A stretch of 64,000 nucleotides of DNA from Cristatella mucedo (GCA_009760855.2 WPIO01000040.1:3482501-3546500); one strand, 5' to 3'. Positions 23,925 to 35,215 are shown, counted from the stretch's first letter. The notes: generated by a model not told the origin, from the letters alone. Translations and numbers: made by a program.

Positions 23925-25801
23925 CGCTCTCCCCTCTCTCTCTCCGCCTCTCAGTCTCTCTCTATCTCCTTTTCTCTGTCTTTCTTTCTCTTTCTTTCTC
24001 TCTGTTCCTCTCTCACCCCCTCTCTCCCTTGCTCTCTCTCGCTCTCACTCTCCTCTCCCCTCTCTCTCCCTCTCGATCTCTCTCTCTCTCTCGCTCTCTC
24101 TCTCTCCGTATCTTTTTCCTCTTCTGTCACTCTCTGTCCGTGTCTCTCTCTGTCTCGCTCTATCTGTCTTTCTCTCTCTCTCCCTCCCTCACTCTATGTA
24201 TCTCTCTCTTCCACGCTTAAATAGTCACTTCCTACGTTTAAGTGCCTGGCCGTAAATCCACAATAGCAGGGGCCGGCTACGAGCAGACAGCAAAGAGCAC
24301 TACCCCAAATCAAAGGGCAACACACCCGGCTTTTAGTCCAGAGGTAAATTGCTCACTCGCTCCTCTCCTGCGTAACACGCACATTTTATATGTGGCTTTG
24401 TGGAGTTACAGATGGAGATACATCACATTACATTACCCAGTTTGTGGGTTCGAGAGCTGCTGTGAGCGATTCTTAATCGCCTGTTTCGAGCTGAGGCGAT
24501 AGCCATCGAAGCTTTTCTGTTACTATTTAAATGAGGCGTATAAATCAGCCTTGACCTTAACTTTTGTTGGTCCGCCTCAGTTCGTGCGACATTTCCCCTC
24601 TAGATCTAGAAGCCTCTGCCGCATCGGGCGGGGGGAGGGGTGGGCAACGAGGAAAAAGCAGACAGCTGAGCTGGTTTGCTTTGGTCCAGTGGTTTAGGTG
24701 CTCCGCCCCGATCAAGGTCAAGGTCGGAGCGGAGGCCGAGGTCGTTCGAACGAGCCCCGGGGTGTATGTGAAGCGCATGAATGGAGACTAAGTTCCCTCC
24801 AGGGCGCTAAACAAATGGATTATTTAGCGGACAGCGACGCGATGCTGGCGCCGCGTTGCGAGAGCTGCGTCGGTCTGCCTCTGCTTGTCGTCGTCTCAGG
24901 AGCCGGAGGGTGTGCCGCTCGTCGTCGCGCAGGCGCGGACACGCCGGAACTGGAGGAGCTCGACCTGTCGCGAAACGACATATCCAGCCTCGGCCTGTCC
25001 AGCTTCGCGTGCCTGACGCGACTGCGACGGCTCGACTTCAGCCACAACCGCATCCTGCGCCTCGCCGGCGGCGGCGGCGCCCCGTCGCCCTTCACGGCGC
25101 CGCCCGCTCTGCGCGAGCTGCTCATCGGGCACGGCGCGTACCGGAACAGCTTCTCCGAGTGCGACTGGTTCGTGCTCTGCCGCGCGCTGAACCTGACGGC
25201 GCTGTCGATGGCGGGCACGCCGTGGCGCTGCGACTGCAACGTGCGCTGGCTGCAGCTGGCGTACAATTCGTGCGCCGTTGTCGACCCCGTCGAAGGCGCC
25301 AAGTGTGCACTGGTCGACGTTGCGTACCGTCGGCGAATGCACCGGTCGGGCGGCGGCGGCGGCGGCGGCGGCGTCGCTGCGTTTCTAATTCCCGTGAGCG
25401 ACTACGACACGAGCGACTGCAGCTTTTCAGAGAGCGAGTCCGCTGCATCGGAGCGCTGTCCGTTCAGCTTGTTGCCGACTTGCGACGCCTCGCTCGACGC
25501 GGTGGCGAAAGCGGCGGCCTCGCTGCCGCAGCGCTGCCCAATCGCTTTACCAAGCGACACGTCCACCGGCTGCTGCGCGGCACAGGCGACGACCGCGGGC
25601 AAGCCGTCGCCGCTTCCGCGTCGTCGTGCGCGCCCGACCGCACCGCCGGATGCCGTACCCAAATGTCTGGGCGCCGTCGCGTCGCCGAACGTGGCCTCGC
25701 TGACCGGATGCGCTCTCGCTGTGCGTGCCGCATCCGTCCTATTGTCTCGCTCGCTCGCTTCGCCTCGGCGGCGTGCCTGGCACGCGCCTTGGCACCGCTG
25801 A
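22927..25801 (+). CDS. Secreted leucine-rich-repeat protein, paralogue 2 (two exons)
   Basis: Exon 1 is 22927-23473 and exon 2 is 24933-25801. The joined length is a multiple of three (471 residues). The GT and AG ends match those of paralogue 1, but the intron is about 1459 bp and is filled with a duplicated 170-bp segment, a (CT)n tract and SINEs. The protein has the same signal-like N-terminus, LRRs (LTDLQLSRNGISRLEQGAF, LRRLDLSDN, LEELDLSRNDISSL) and LRR-CT cap (PWRCDCNVRWLQ). It diverges after the cap into a shorter Ala/Arg-rich tail ending at TGA. A hydrophobic stretch (LMFFVLFVFAAILLAF, 25878-25925) lies just past the stop in another frame and could be a lost C-terminal membrane anchor. 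AATAAA follows at 25926. Tandem duplication of the gene is clear from near-identical exons. Confidence 0.78.
23536..23705 (+). repeat. 170-bp direct repeat, copy 2 (in the LRR gene 2 intron)
   Basis: It is nearly identical to 22492-22661. Its boundary is about 60 bp after the exon 1 donor site. Confidence 0.9.
23878..24220. repeat. Imperfect (CT)n tract in the LRR gene 2 intron
   Basis: A pyrimidine-rich CT repeat of about 340 bp with TCTTT and CCCCTC interruptions. It produces false Ser-Leu frames. Confidence 0.95.
24356..24562 (+). mobile_element. Composite SINE-like repeat
   Basis: The first part matches 12658-12730 (CTCCTGCGTAACACGCACAT, then GGAGTTACAGATGGAGATAC). The second part has a box B-like TTTGTGGGTTCGAGAGC and the body and GTATAAATCAGCC end of the family seen at 20236 and 29382. 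It lies in the LRR gene 2 intron. Confidence 0.6.
24668..24830 (+). mobile_element. tRNA-derived SINE with LINE-like tail
   Basis: The head has CTGGTTTGCTTTGGTCCAGTGG and the box B-like GGTCGTTCGAACGAGCC. The tail AAGCGCATGAATGGAGACTA...CCAGGGCGCTAAACAAATGGATTATT follows the LINE 3' signature step by step. This is the clearest SINE/LINE tail match in the window. It is inside the LRR gene 2 intron. Confidence 0.75.
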
Positions 25802-25925
25802 ACGAGTCGAGCGCCGGACGGCCGCGGCGTTTGCCAATATCTGCTCGAGCTCGGGATCGGCATCGGTCGCCCGACTGATGTTTTTCGTCCTCTTTGTATT
25901 CGCGGCAATATTGTTGGCATTTAAA

Positions 25926-25931
25926 AATAAA
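25926..25931 (+). terminator. Poly(A) signal of LRR gene 2
   Basis: AATAAA lies 125 bp after the stop, where the DNA turns AT-rich. Confidence 0.55.
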
Positions 25932-26498
25932 TTGTACAATAATTTAACATAAATTGAAATTTTTCTTTTATTCAAGTGAGATTTCGCCTTCTTCCATGAC
26001 CCGCCAGCCTCCTCCCGCCAGCCTCCTCGTCCTTTCCTGCCTCCTCTTCTTGCCGCTGCCGCAGTTTGTCCAGGACGTTTTCGTATTCGACGAAGGAACC
26101 GGCGGCTGCCAAAAAAGGTTAAACGCGATGGCGACTTTCTTCTCATGTTGAACTTGACCTGCTGAACTTGAACTTACGCACGCGCTGGTTTGATCGCGGT
26201 CGATTGCTTGTCTCTTGCCATGTCACGTGCCGTGTCACTTGCCTTGTCATGTCACTCTGCAAGTGCGGGTCACGCTCGATTGTTCGTCTTTCGCTTCGTG
26301 TCATTAATGGCCTCCTCGCATCGGCGCCACCGCCGCGGTCCGCGTCCAGGCCCCGATTCAGGCTCAGCCTCGCCCCGAGCCGTCGCTCGCGTTCGAGGCG
26401 ATGACAAGGGCTGGAACGCCCCGACGTCTGCCGACCGCAGACCCGCGCAGTCGCAGCAGCAGGCGAATGGCAACGCTGCGTCGCCGCCGCCGGCGGCA

Positions 26499-26536
<38 letters not shown>

Positions 26537-26566
26537 AGCGGCAGCGGCGGCGGCAGCGGCGGCAGA
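25932..26566. other. Spacer with (GGC)n at about 26490-26566
   Basis: No gene is recognised. Tandem TGTCAC-type words occur at 26220-26275, and a (GGC)/(GGCAGC)n run precedes the first LINE tail. Confidence 0.45.
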
Positions 26567-26812
26567 TGGTTTTACTTACCATTCAATTGCATTTCACTTT
26601 GCAGCAAATGTAAAGCGCCTAGAGCGAGATTAAGTTCTCTGAGGGCGCTTTATCAAGTGAATTATTATTATTATTATTATTATAAGCAGCATAATAATAA
26701 TAATGATAATAATATTGCACTTGATAAAGCGCCCTCAGAGAACTTAATCTCTTTCTAGGCGCTTCACATTTGCTGCAAAGTGATATGCAATTGAATAGTA
26801 AGTAAAATCATG
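26567..26812. repeat. Tail-to-tail LINE 3' ends forming a long inverted repeat
   Basis: A plus-strand LINE 3' end (26567-26684) and the minus-strand copy C (from 26693) face each other with their (ATT)n tails touching. The roughly 110-bp arms, including the GCGCCTAG...GAGGGCGC signatures, are nearly complementary, so the region can form a long hairpin. Confidence 0.85.
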
Positions 26813-27387
26813 CTTGAAAAACAAACGAAATGAATAATATGGTTAGGGTTGCCATGCACAGGGTCAGCATGCAAATGTGGTTAGTGGCAGCATGCACAGT
26901 GTCAGCACGCATAAGCACATCAAGGACGAATCACAGAGACCCACTGAATGCTGTCCTAAATAGGTGTGTTTTTAAGTTTCTTTTAAATGTGGTCAGGTCA
27001 TGGGATGTTCTGACGCAGGTCGGGAGGGAGTTCCAGGCTTTGAGAGCATACGAGCTGAATGCACGATCTCCAAAGGATTTAAGGTTTGTACGAGGTATTT
27101 GTAGACTGTTGGATTCCGAAAAGCGGGCGGTACGATGCTTGGCCTGATGGGGTAGTATATCTGACAGATAGGCTGGAGCCATAGAATGAAGAGACCTAAA
27201 AGTGAGCGACAAAACCTTGAAGTCAATCCGTTGCTTGACTGGTAGCCAGAGCAGGTCGGCGAGAAGTGGAGTAATGTGGCAACTGCGACGCTCACGACAG
27301 ACAAGCCTAGCTGCAGAGTTTTGCACCAGCTGCAATCGCCTGATCGCACATGCTGGTAGGCCAGTAAGCAGTGAGTTGCAGAAGTCG
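26693..27387 (-). mobile_element. LINE copy C, 5'-truncated
   Basis: It has almost the same extent and sequence as copy B (3416-4111). The coding tail has [54 protein letters not shown] and [10 protein letters not shown] in one open frame of about 160 codons. The 5' truncation falls within about 15 bp of the truncation of copy B (GCAGAAGTCG). At 27386-27440 a short plus-strand LINE/SINE tail abuts it. Confidence 0.9.
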
Positions 27388-27467
27388 TTAAGCGCCTGAG
27401 TAGAGACTAAGTTCTCTAAGGGTGCTATATACATGAATTATATGTATTTCTTTTATATTTACCACAA

Positions 27468-27683
27468 AAGCACGACAAAGGTGAGTAACTAGAGCAGCTT
27501 GATTTAACTCCCGTAGCTCTCCATGAGCCACAAACCGAATTGATGACATCATCGTTTCAATATGTGGGATGCATCATAAAAGCAGACTGGTAATGTTAAT
27601 CGTATAACAAGGGAGATTCGCATGGGCACAACTTAAGTTAGTTTGTATTTTCTCATCGTTACTAATATTTGTTGTCACATCTT
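27468..27683 (+). repeat. Dispersed repeat, copy 1 (partner at 62507-62715)
   Basis: It runs from CACGACAAAGGTGAGTAACT through GAGCCACAAACCGAATTGAT to TTTTCTCATCGTTACTAATA and is shared with 62507-62715 at good but imperfect identity. No coding or terminal structure is seen, so the element type is unknown. Confidence 0.75.
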
Positions 27684-27815
27684 AATAATAATAATAATAA
27701 CAATAATGCACATGATAAAGCGACCTCAGAGAACTCAATCTCTTTCTAGGCGCTTTACACTTGCTGCAAAGGGAAATGCGATTGAATGGCGAGTAATAAT
27801 GAAATGCTCGATGAA
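27684..27815 (-). mobile_element. LINE 3' fragment
   Basis: (AAT)n, then CTCAATCTCTTTCTAGGCGC and the start of the 3' UTR. It directly follows the dispersed repeat. Confidence 0.8.
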
Positions 27816-27829
27816 AAGCTGAAAAGCTT

Positions 27830-27874
27830 TAGCCCCTTACCTCATCATCACAAGGATGATGAGGTAAGGGGCTA
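27830..27874. repeat. Perfect 20-bp inverted repeat with 5-nt loop
   Basis: The arms are TAGCCCCTTACCTCATCATC and its exact reverse complement, and the loop is ACAAG. The perfect pairing implies recent origin or selection. It is followed by ATCTGGG, not by a Helitron CTRR end. Confidence 0.9.
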
Positions 27875-29381
27875 ATCTGGGAGCGATTGAAGAGATGGTT
27901 GATCGTCCGTACGATCGCTGATTGGACGGACAGACTCTACCCAAGTCTGTATTTGTCCTGGCGATTACTAGCTGTGCTGAAGACGAGGCAGCGTGTCAGT
28001 CATAAGGTATTTACAGACCCGAATCCGGACTAAATCATTTCCACGTCCCCTATGAAAGATGCTTTACAAATGTCAACGCCAGATTTGGTATACGATCGTG
28101 CCAGGTATGTTAAATGACTTCACTGGGAGTTGATGCACACAGGCAGAGTTTGGTTACTCGACCACATCATTCACAATACATGCAGCAGCAGCAGTAGAGC
28201 TTTAGCGAGCTATTTCCCCAGCTGCCAACGAATAAGATGTGAGAGCACCTTACCTGTGTAGGAGTCTTGAGACGCTGGATCCGTTGGCACAGTTGGTTAT
28301 ATTGAATGCCGGAAGTGCTGGCTTTGTGAGTTCCTAAACAAAAAATGCAGGCAAATACCAACTGACATTTCTGTTCTGCTTTTGGGTCCTTTTAGGGCTG
28401 AATACCTTATATTTACGAAGTTCGCCTCGAACGCTTGGTTCGAGAGGTCGGCTTTTTCAAGAAAAACCTTCCGTTGAGCTAGAAGCACTACTTTTGGTTT
28501 AAGTACCTCTTAAAAAATAATGTATGTACCATGTTCCGGTCATCTGTCAATCACTAAAATTTGGGATTGCATTTACAACTGGTTTGTCTTATAACAGGAA
28601 AAATTCCAAAAAAACTAAAAATTGTTGACCTGTTCCCTCGAATTCTACAAGATTCTTTTGCTTTTTGGTGGAATGCGGAGAATTGCTGTATTGGCTCAGG
28701 TGCTTCAGTCAGTCAATAGCAGTGGACTGCGTAAGAAATAGGCGCCGCACGGAATAGCATGAAATTTTATGGGTCAAAATGCAACTTAGCGTTGTTTAAA
28801 AGGCAATCCAAGTTGAAGCTTCGCACTGCCGCTCGTCGGTGAATTTGATGCGGATTGAAGTGGACTGTCGTGAGTTGCGGTACGCGTCAGCGTCTTGGCA
28901 AACCGTGTGCGTGAAAACATGAAAGTGCAATTGGATAAAGTTCGGTGGGTAAATTATAACGACAGTGAATCTCAATATTCACTCGAAAATTTAAACTAGC
29001 GAAAGGAAACTAATAGGAGATAATAAATGAAGTTAAAAAAGCCGAAATAATGTAAGGGCAATGTGAAAACGGAAACGAAAGTTGAAGGAAAATGTGACGA
29101 TCGCGTAGAGGCTGTAGAAAAATAATATATTTTGACCAACAGAACAAAAAAAGAAGATTACGATAAAATGAACTACTGCGTTGCGGCAAGAGAGCTTCAA
29201 AAGCGTGCGTTCAAGACGACCGACAAATTAAAAGAGTGATTTAGCTCGCGTTACAGCAAGCTCTCCTTAATTACTGCTTTCTTTAACTATCTTCGCTTTG
29301 CCCGCTGTTTCTAGTGACTTTTTCACGGTCCTGGCGGCATGCTTACAGTGCTGGAGAACCGTCAACTTACTTTTCACTGTT
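27875..29381. other. AT-rich spacer, no gene recognised
   Basis: Short open frames only. It holds a few inverted words (for example GATCGTCCGTACGATCG near 27901). No LINE signature, RNA gene or protein family is visible. Confidence 0.45.
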
Positions 29382-29512
29382 GCGCAGCTTCGGTCGTCGG
29401 TTCAAATCCTGCACAGAGCGATCCTTAATCGTATCCGTGAGCGGCGGTGATAGCCTTCATTAAGGCTCTTCTGTCATTATAAAAAAGAGGTTGTTAAATC
29501 AGCCGATAGTTT
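29382..29512 (+). mobile_element. SINE-like repeat with box B and a GTTAAATCAG end
   Basis: GGTCGTCGGTTCAAATCCTGC is a good box B. The body GCGATCCTTAATCG...TAAGGCTCTTCTGTCATTAT...AGAGGTTGTTAAATCAGCC matches 20236-20376. Confidence 0.7.
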
Positions 29513-29649
29513 TTAAGACAGAGTAGAAAACATAAGAGATTTAAGGTTAACAAATTGAATTGCTATTATTAACCTGGGAAGCCGTGTCCTTGTTCTTCAC
29601 TTGGTTCACAAGGTCAAACAATAGATGTGACATTAGCTTGCAAGCGAAG

Positions 29650-30069
<420 letters not shown>

Positions 30070-31125
30070 CAAGTACAATCTCGGCTTTCACGTATTTGGC
30101 GAAATTCACTCACTGTACCTCGACTTTGATCCCTCTCACCTCTCCAGCACGTCGAATACTCTCAACTCCCTTGCTGCATGTATTGATGACATCCGGTCAT
30201 GAATGGCAGCAAACATTCTCAGAATGATTGATGATAGAACCGACTTACTAGTACGGCAAACCAAGCGTGATTCAGAAATTGGACAGGCTGGCGCTAACAA
30301 TCGGCTCTGCCAGCATATCTCTTAGCAAACATGCACGAAATCTATGTGTTCTGTTTCAAAGTGACCTTTTGTAGACGACCACATGAGCTCCACAGTCAAG
30401 TCTGAATACTTTCAGCTACATAACATTGCTAAAGTTTGTTCTTGTTTCGACAGGGATACCACATCAAAATTTGTCCATGCATTTGTGACATCCCGTCTTG
30501 AGTTCTCGAACTCACTGCTTGCTGGTCTACTGGCCAGTGCACTCAGGCGCTTACAGCTGGTGCAAAACTCAGCAGCTAGCCTTGTCTGTCGTGAGTGTGG
30601 CAGTTGCCACATCACCAACCTACACTAGCTTCCAGTCAAGAAACACAACGACTTCAAGGTTTTGTTACGTACTTTTAGGTCCCTTCATTCTTTGGCTCCA
30701 GCCTATCTATAGGACCTGCTCCTCTACTAGGTTAAACATCGTACCACACGCTTTTCGGAATCTAGTTGTCTAGCTACACCTTGTACGAACTTCAAATCCT
30801 TTGGAGACCGTGCCTGTATTTCGGATGCTGCGTAAGCCTAGAACTCACTCCTGACTTGCGTCACAATATGTGCTGATATGACCACATTTAAAAAGAAACC
30901 TAAAACGCATCTATTTATGAAAGCATTTAGTGAGTTCCTGTGATTCGTTTTTTTGGTGCTTATGCGTGCTGACACTGTGCATGCTGCAACTAACCACGAT
31001 ATTCTTCTCGTCTATCGAGCATGCTACCAACAATCTGATGGTTCTTTCTTTGCACCAAATTTAACGTGCCTGCAAAGAGATAGAGTTCTCTAAGGCCGTT
31101 ATATCAAATGTGTTACTATTAGTAT
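30070..31125 (+). mobile_element. LINE copy F, decayed
   Basis: It starts at the palm region (TACAATCTCGGCTTTCACG matches the LGFHFYADD region of copy E) and runs to a diverged 3' signature and ATT-type tail near 31100. Many stops and frame changes occur. An open piece at 30383-30628 keeps SRLEFSNSLLAGLLASALRR. It is the oldest long copy of the family here. Confidence 0.8.
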
Positions 31126-32136
31126 TACTCGCACGAGCCCCACTGATGAGCTGTATGGTTGCAGGGTTGGTTGGTAGTATCTTATCAACTGTTTACAGAC
31201 GACAGCTTTTATGTCTTGGTTTAACAGATCCTATAATAGGAATACATTCACTGCAGTGACCTACGATGGCATAGGCTAAGTAACATGGATTTTACCTCGC
31301 GACTTTGGATCGTTCATGCGCATGCACACTCATGCGCATGCACAAGACTACAAAGCGATTGTAGAAAGCGAGCCTTGGGCATGCAAAATGAGGTTCTGCC
31401 GTCACGAGGTAACTCTATTGTAACTCAATTTGGGTCTTGGACAAAGAGACACGAGGTGTTTGGCCCACACACGCTTTTAAAATGTCTGGCTGACATCTTC
31501 TTAAATAAATGACACGTAAACGGGCAGGCTAGAACACACGAGCTTACAATATTTCAATTATCCTATTGCATATTAATCAAATTACTTTGATTTAAGGGCG
31601 ATTACCAATCTTTCAGCAAATAAAAATGCAAGCTGCTAGGAACTAGACCTCTGAAAGTGACACCAACCGTGAAAGCTGCGAGTGACTTATTATTGTAGGA
31701 CTCTATTAACATTGAGCAGCGTTCGAAAATTCGAGCTTGTGCCTTATGGGAAACAAGTGTGGCAAACTTCGCGGCAGGTCGAGTATTCTTCGGCTGGCTT
31801 CTCTCTCTCTCTTTCTGTCTCTCTCTCTCTCTGTCTCTCTCTCTCTGTCTCCGTGTCTCTGTCTCTCTCTGTTTCTCTCTGTCTGTCTGTCTCTCTGTGT
31901 CTCTCTCTCTCTGTGTCTCTGTCTGTCTGTCTGTCTCTCTCTCTGTCTCTTTCTCTCTCTGTCTCTCTATTTCTCTCTCTCTCTCTGTCTCTTTGTCTCT
32001 CTGTCTCTCTCTCGCTCTTGAATAGTAGTCTGTGAGTAAGGCGGCGTGCGGCACTAGCTCGATGCAATCGCATGACAGTAGCCTGATCGGGGGGGGGGAT
32101 GTAGAGGGGGCGGCTCACCGGGTACACACGTCGTCA
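31126..32136. other. Spacer with imperfect (CT)/(CTGT)n at 31799-32025
   Basis: AT-rich sequence without recognised genes. It has a CATGCGCATG-type inverted word near 31316-31342 and the pyrimidine repeat, which gives false Ser-Leu frames. Confidence 0.5.
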
Positions 32137-32615
32137 GGTTCTTTTCCTGGTAATATCAAAATACCTAACAACCAAATTCCGAGTGCAATTCCTAATTTTT
32201 TTAAGACTTGATTGATTGGATACCTTGTCTTTCAAGAAATCACTCGCAAATGTATCGTTAAAGCCTACTCCTAATTTTGCTGTAGCACTCTTTATCGCAG
32301 CTACAGTTTTTGCCTCATTTCGCACATAATCAGGCTGCCTAGGATCTAGTGAATTACAGCGGCGGCTTCAGCTAGGAAAAGGTCTAAGATGTTTCTCGTT
32401 TGAGTTCTTGTGGTTCTGGGTCACTCGATGCTTCGCCGTAGATGAAATCGTGATTAAGTGCTGCCTTATCAAGGTCATTTACTTCTGTGTAATCTTAGTC
32501 CAACGTTCTCAGAATTTATTGAAAGGTCAAACAAACGAATACTTTCCTGTGTTAGTGAAACTACCATCTGGAACGAATTCTCCAGGATTACCAGCAGGTA
32601 GGCGGATGTGCGGCT
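32137..32615 (-). pseudogene. Polinton PLA2-domain protein remnant
   Basis: Minus-strand pieces match the 47410-48178 protein. They are an RLPAGNPGEFVPDGSFTNTG-like region near 32610-32550 and a C-terminal part with EAKTVAAIKSATAKLGVGFN, FASDFLKDKVSN and a DITRKR end. Stops and frame changes fall in the middle, across the expected catalytic region, so no activity is possible. The DITRKR end supports a matching, frameshifted C-terminus in the better copy. Confidence 0.8.
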
Positions 32616-32639
32616 CATTATTATTATTATTATTATTAG

Positions 32640-34439
32640 GTAGGCGCGTTTTCTGGATTTCGTTAATATAAAACCCAACTTATAGCGATGAAATAATTTT
32701 CTGCAATCTATCAATTATTCCAGGAATTGTCTTCCACGAAACATAACCGTACTTACCAGATGCAATACCATCAACAATCTCCTTGATGAACAATCCAAGG
32801 GCTACTATGCCTGTGACACCAGACAAAAAACCCCAAATACTTTTGTAACAGAGCCAATTACTGTCAACGACCCTAGAACGTTTGGCACAATTATTGCAAC
32901 TGTATTCGAGGCAGACAAAGAAAGCCATGCTGAAGTACTTCTGAAACATGGAGTACCTCAGGGCTCCGTGCTAGGTCTGGTTCTTTTCACGGTTTATACT
33001 CTCCCTCTTGCTGATGTGATTGCCAAGCACAATCTAGGCTTTCACTTCTATGCGGATGACACCCAGTTGTACCTTTGCTTTGATCCGTCCCAGTCTTCGA
33101 GCACCTCAAATTCTCTCAACTCACTTGCTGCATGCATTGATGACATCCGCACATGGATGGCAGCAAATTTTCTAAAACTATACGATGATAAAACTAACTT
33201 ACTAGTTATGGGCAAACCCAGTGTGATTCAGAGATTTGAAAGGCTGACTCTCAAAATTGGCTCTGCCAGCATATCTCCTGTCGAATCAGCTCGAAATCTA
33301 GGTGTCATCTTCCAAAGCGACATCTCGTTAGACGACCATATCAGCTCCACAGTCAAATCTGCCTATTTTCAGCTTCATAACACTGCTAAAATTCGGGCTT
33401 GTTTAGATAAGGATACCACGTCCAAGTTGGTCCATACATTCGTGACATCTCGTCTCGACTTCTGCAACTCACTGCTTACTGGCCTACCAGCATGTGCGAT
33501 CAGGCGATTGCAGCTGGTGCAAAACTCCAGAGCTAAGCATGTCTGTCGTATGCAACGCAGTTGCCCCATTACTCCACTTCTCGCCGACCTCCACTGGCTA
33601 CCAGTCAAGCAGCGGACTTCAAGGTTTGGTCGCTCACTTTTGGCTCCAGCCTATCTCTCAGATATACTACCCCATCTAGTCAAGCATCGTACCACCCGCT
33701 TTTCGGAATCCAACACTCTACAAATACCTCGTAGAAACCTTAAATCCTTTGGGGACCGTGCATTTAGTTCGCATGCTCCCAAAGCCTGGAACTCCCTCCC
33801 GACCTGCGTCAGAACATCCCCTGACTTGACCACATTTAAAAGGAACTTAAAAACACACCTATTTAGGACAGCATTGAGTGGGTCCCTGTGATTCGTCCTT
33901 CATGTGCTTATGCGTGCTGACACTACGCATGCTGCCACTAACCACATTTGCATGTTGACCCTGTGCATGTCACCCCTAACCATATTATTTATTTTGTTTG
34001 TTGTTCAAGCATGATTTTACTAACCATTCAATTGCATTTCCCTTTGCAGCAAATTTAAAACGCCTAGAAGGAGATTAAGTTCTCTGAGGGCGCTTTATCA
34101 AGTGCATTATTAATATTATTATTATGCAGCCAATTTCGGCGCTAGGTTGATAACGCCGTTGGAAACAAATTCGGCTCCTGTATTCACACCTGAAACAATT
34201 TCTTTAGCAGCGTCAAATTCTGCCTTTATACCTTCTGATAACGCACCACATATTAATTTTTTAGAAAGTTGCATTGCAGTTCCTGTTCCGCTACTTAAAG
34301 CTTTCGCAATCTTCTTCAATGAATCTTTATTAAAGTCAATCTCAACCGCAATTCCAATACCAATATCTTCAAAATTCACTCTTATTCTTTTACCAGACAA
34401 TAGTTTACTTACCAGTCGTTTGTTAACATTAAACTTCAT
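32640..34439 (-). pseudogene. Polinton membrane-protein remnant, split by a LINE
   Basis: The N-terminal part is on 34126-34439 (EAAKEIVSG-like helix, then INLAPKLA). The rest is on 32640-32945, with [20 protein letters not shown] and [12 protein letters not shown], and a frame change near 32850. Both match the 45705-46355 protein, where the corresponding stretch is continuous. LINE copy E lies exactly between the two halves. The start at 34439 keeps the divergent promoter arrangement with the fibre remnant. Confidence 0.8.
32946..34124 (+). mobile_element. LINE copy E, longest intact ORF2 part
   Basis: An open frame of about 307 codons (32968-33891) runs from the reverse transcriptase GVPQG/LVLF region through the catalytic [12 protein letters not shown] to the ORF2 C-terminus ([27 protein letters not shown]). 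The 3' UTR, signature and ATT-type tail follow. The 5' truncation is at the GVPQG motif. It interrupts a Polinton relic gene, so it is younger than that relic. No clear target-site duplication is visible. Confidence 0.92.
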
Positions 34440-34452
34440 TCTACATAGAATG
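34437..34452. promoter_or_regulatory. Divergent start-codon pair in the Polinton relic
   Basis: A minus-strand ATG (CAT at 34437-34439) and a plus-strand ATG (34450) are separated by 10 bp, TCTACATAGA. The same gene pair in the better element is separated by exactly 10 bp at 45692-45707. Confidence 0.6.
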
Positions 34453-35215
34453 GAACTTATTTCGAAAATTAATGGTACGCAATATTCAGATTTGGACTCT
34501 CAATTTAATAAAAATACTGCACTTACTACTCCAATGTCAGTCAGAAGCCATCAATCTCTCATATGCTCTTAGCATTGATCTTAGAGAGCAAGTGTTAGCA
34601 TGTTAACAAACGTCTCTCCACCATTCGCTTGTTTGGGCAATCTTGGTTCTTTGCTACCTAAAACTAATGCTCTCATGTACTCACAATTAAACTGTACAAA
34701 CTTCAAAGGAATTTCAGGCTTCTCTGCAGATGGCACTGGTTATACTTGTTCCAGACCTTACAAACTAATCAACTATGGGCTTTGAAGGTAAATGTCAAAA
34801 TTCTTTGCTGGTGTTTCCAAGGGAAATTTGGACTTGGGCAATAATGAGATGAATAGTCGGCAAGATGGCAGTTCGATTTCCATGCATAAATATGTAAGCG
34901 TTGCTAAGCAGCAATGCAGCATAAGGTACCTGATGCTCACTAGTTTTCCCAGCTTGCTTGAGATTAGTTACTTTGGTTAACACCAGCTAACGGAAAGGGC
35001 AGAGAAACCTTAGCTTTTGGAACCACTCCTGCAGATATTCTGATACTCGATGCAAAATAGAATTGGGTACGCTACTCCTGTTCCGACATTTATCCCTCGA
35101 GGAGTAAACAATTGAGCTTTTGTCTCCAACGTGTTGTGGAGCAGTGATAGACCTCGAGTTTTTGTGGAACTAATTAGTGAAAGCACTTTTGGTGTTACTG
35201 GCACTTTGGTAATAG
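34450..35215 (+). pseudogene. Polinton fibre-like protein remnant
   Basis: It matches the 44887-45694 fibre gene. Visible segments are MELISKINGTQYSDLDS, LLPKTNALMYSQLNC, GISGFSADGTGY followed by SRPYKLINYG, IGYATPVPTFI and VLWSSDRPRVFVELISES. Stops and frame changes separate these pieces. The first two-thirds keep the spacing of the better copy. Confidence 0.8.

Noticed and set aside
28167-28488. Two overlapping minus-strand frames of about 64 codons
   Set aside because: Short, with no motif, in AT-rich spacer. They are expected by chance.
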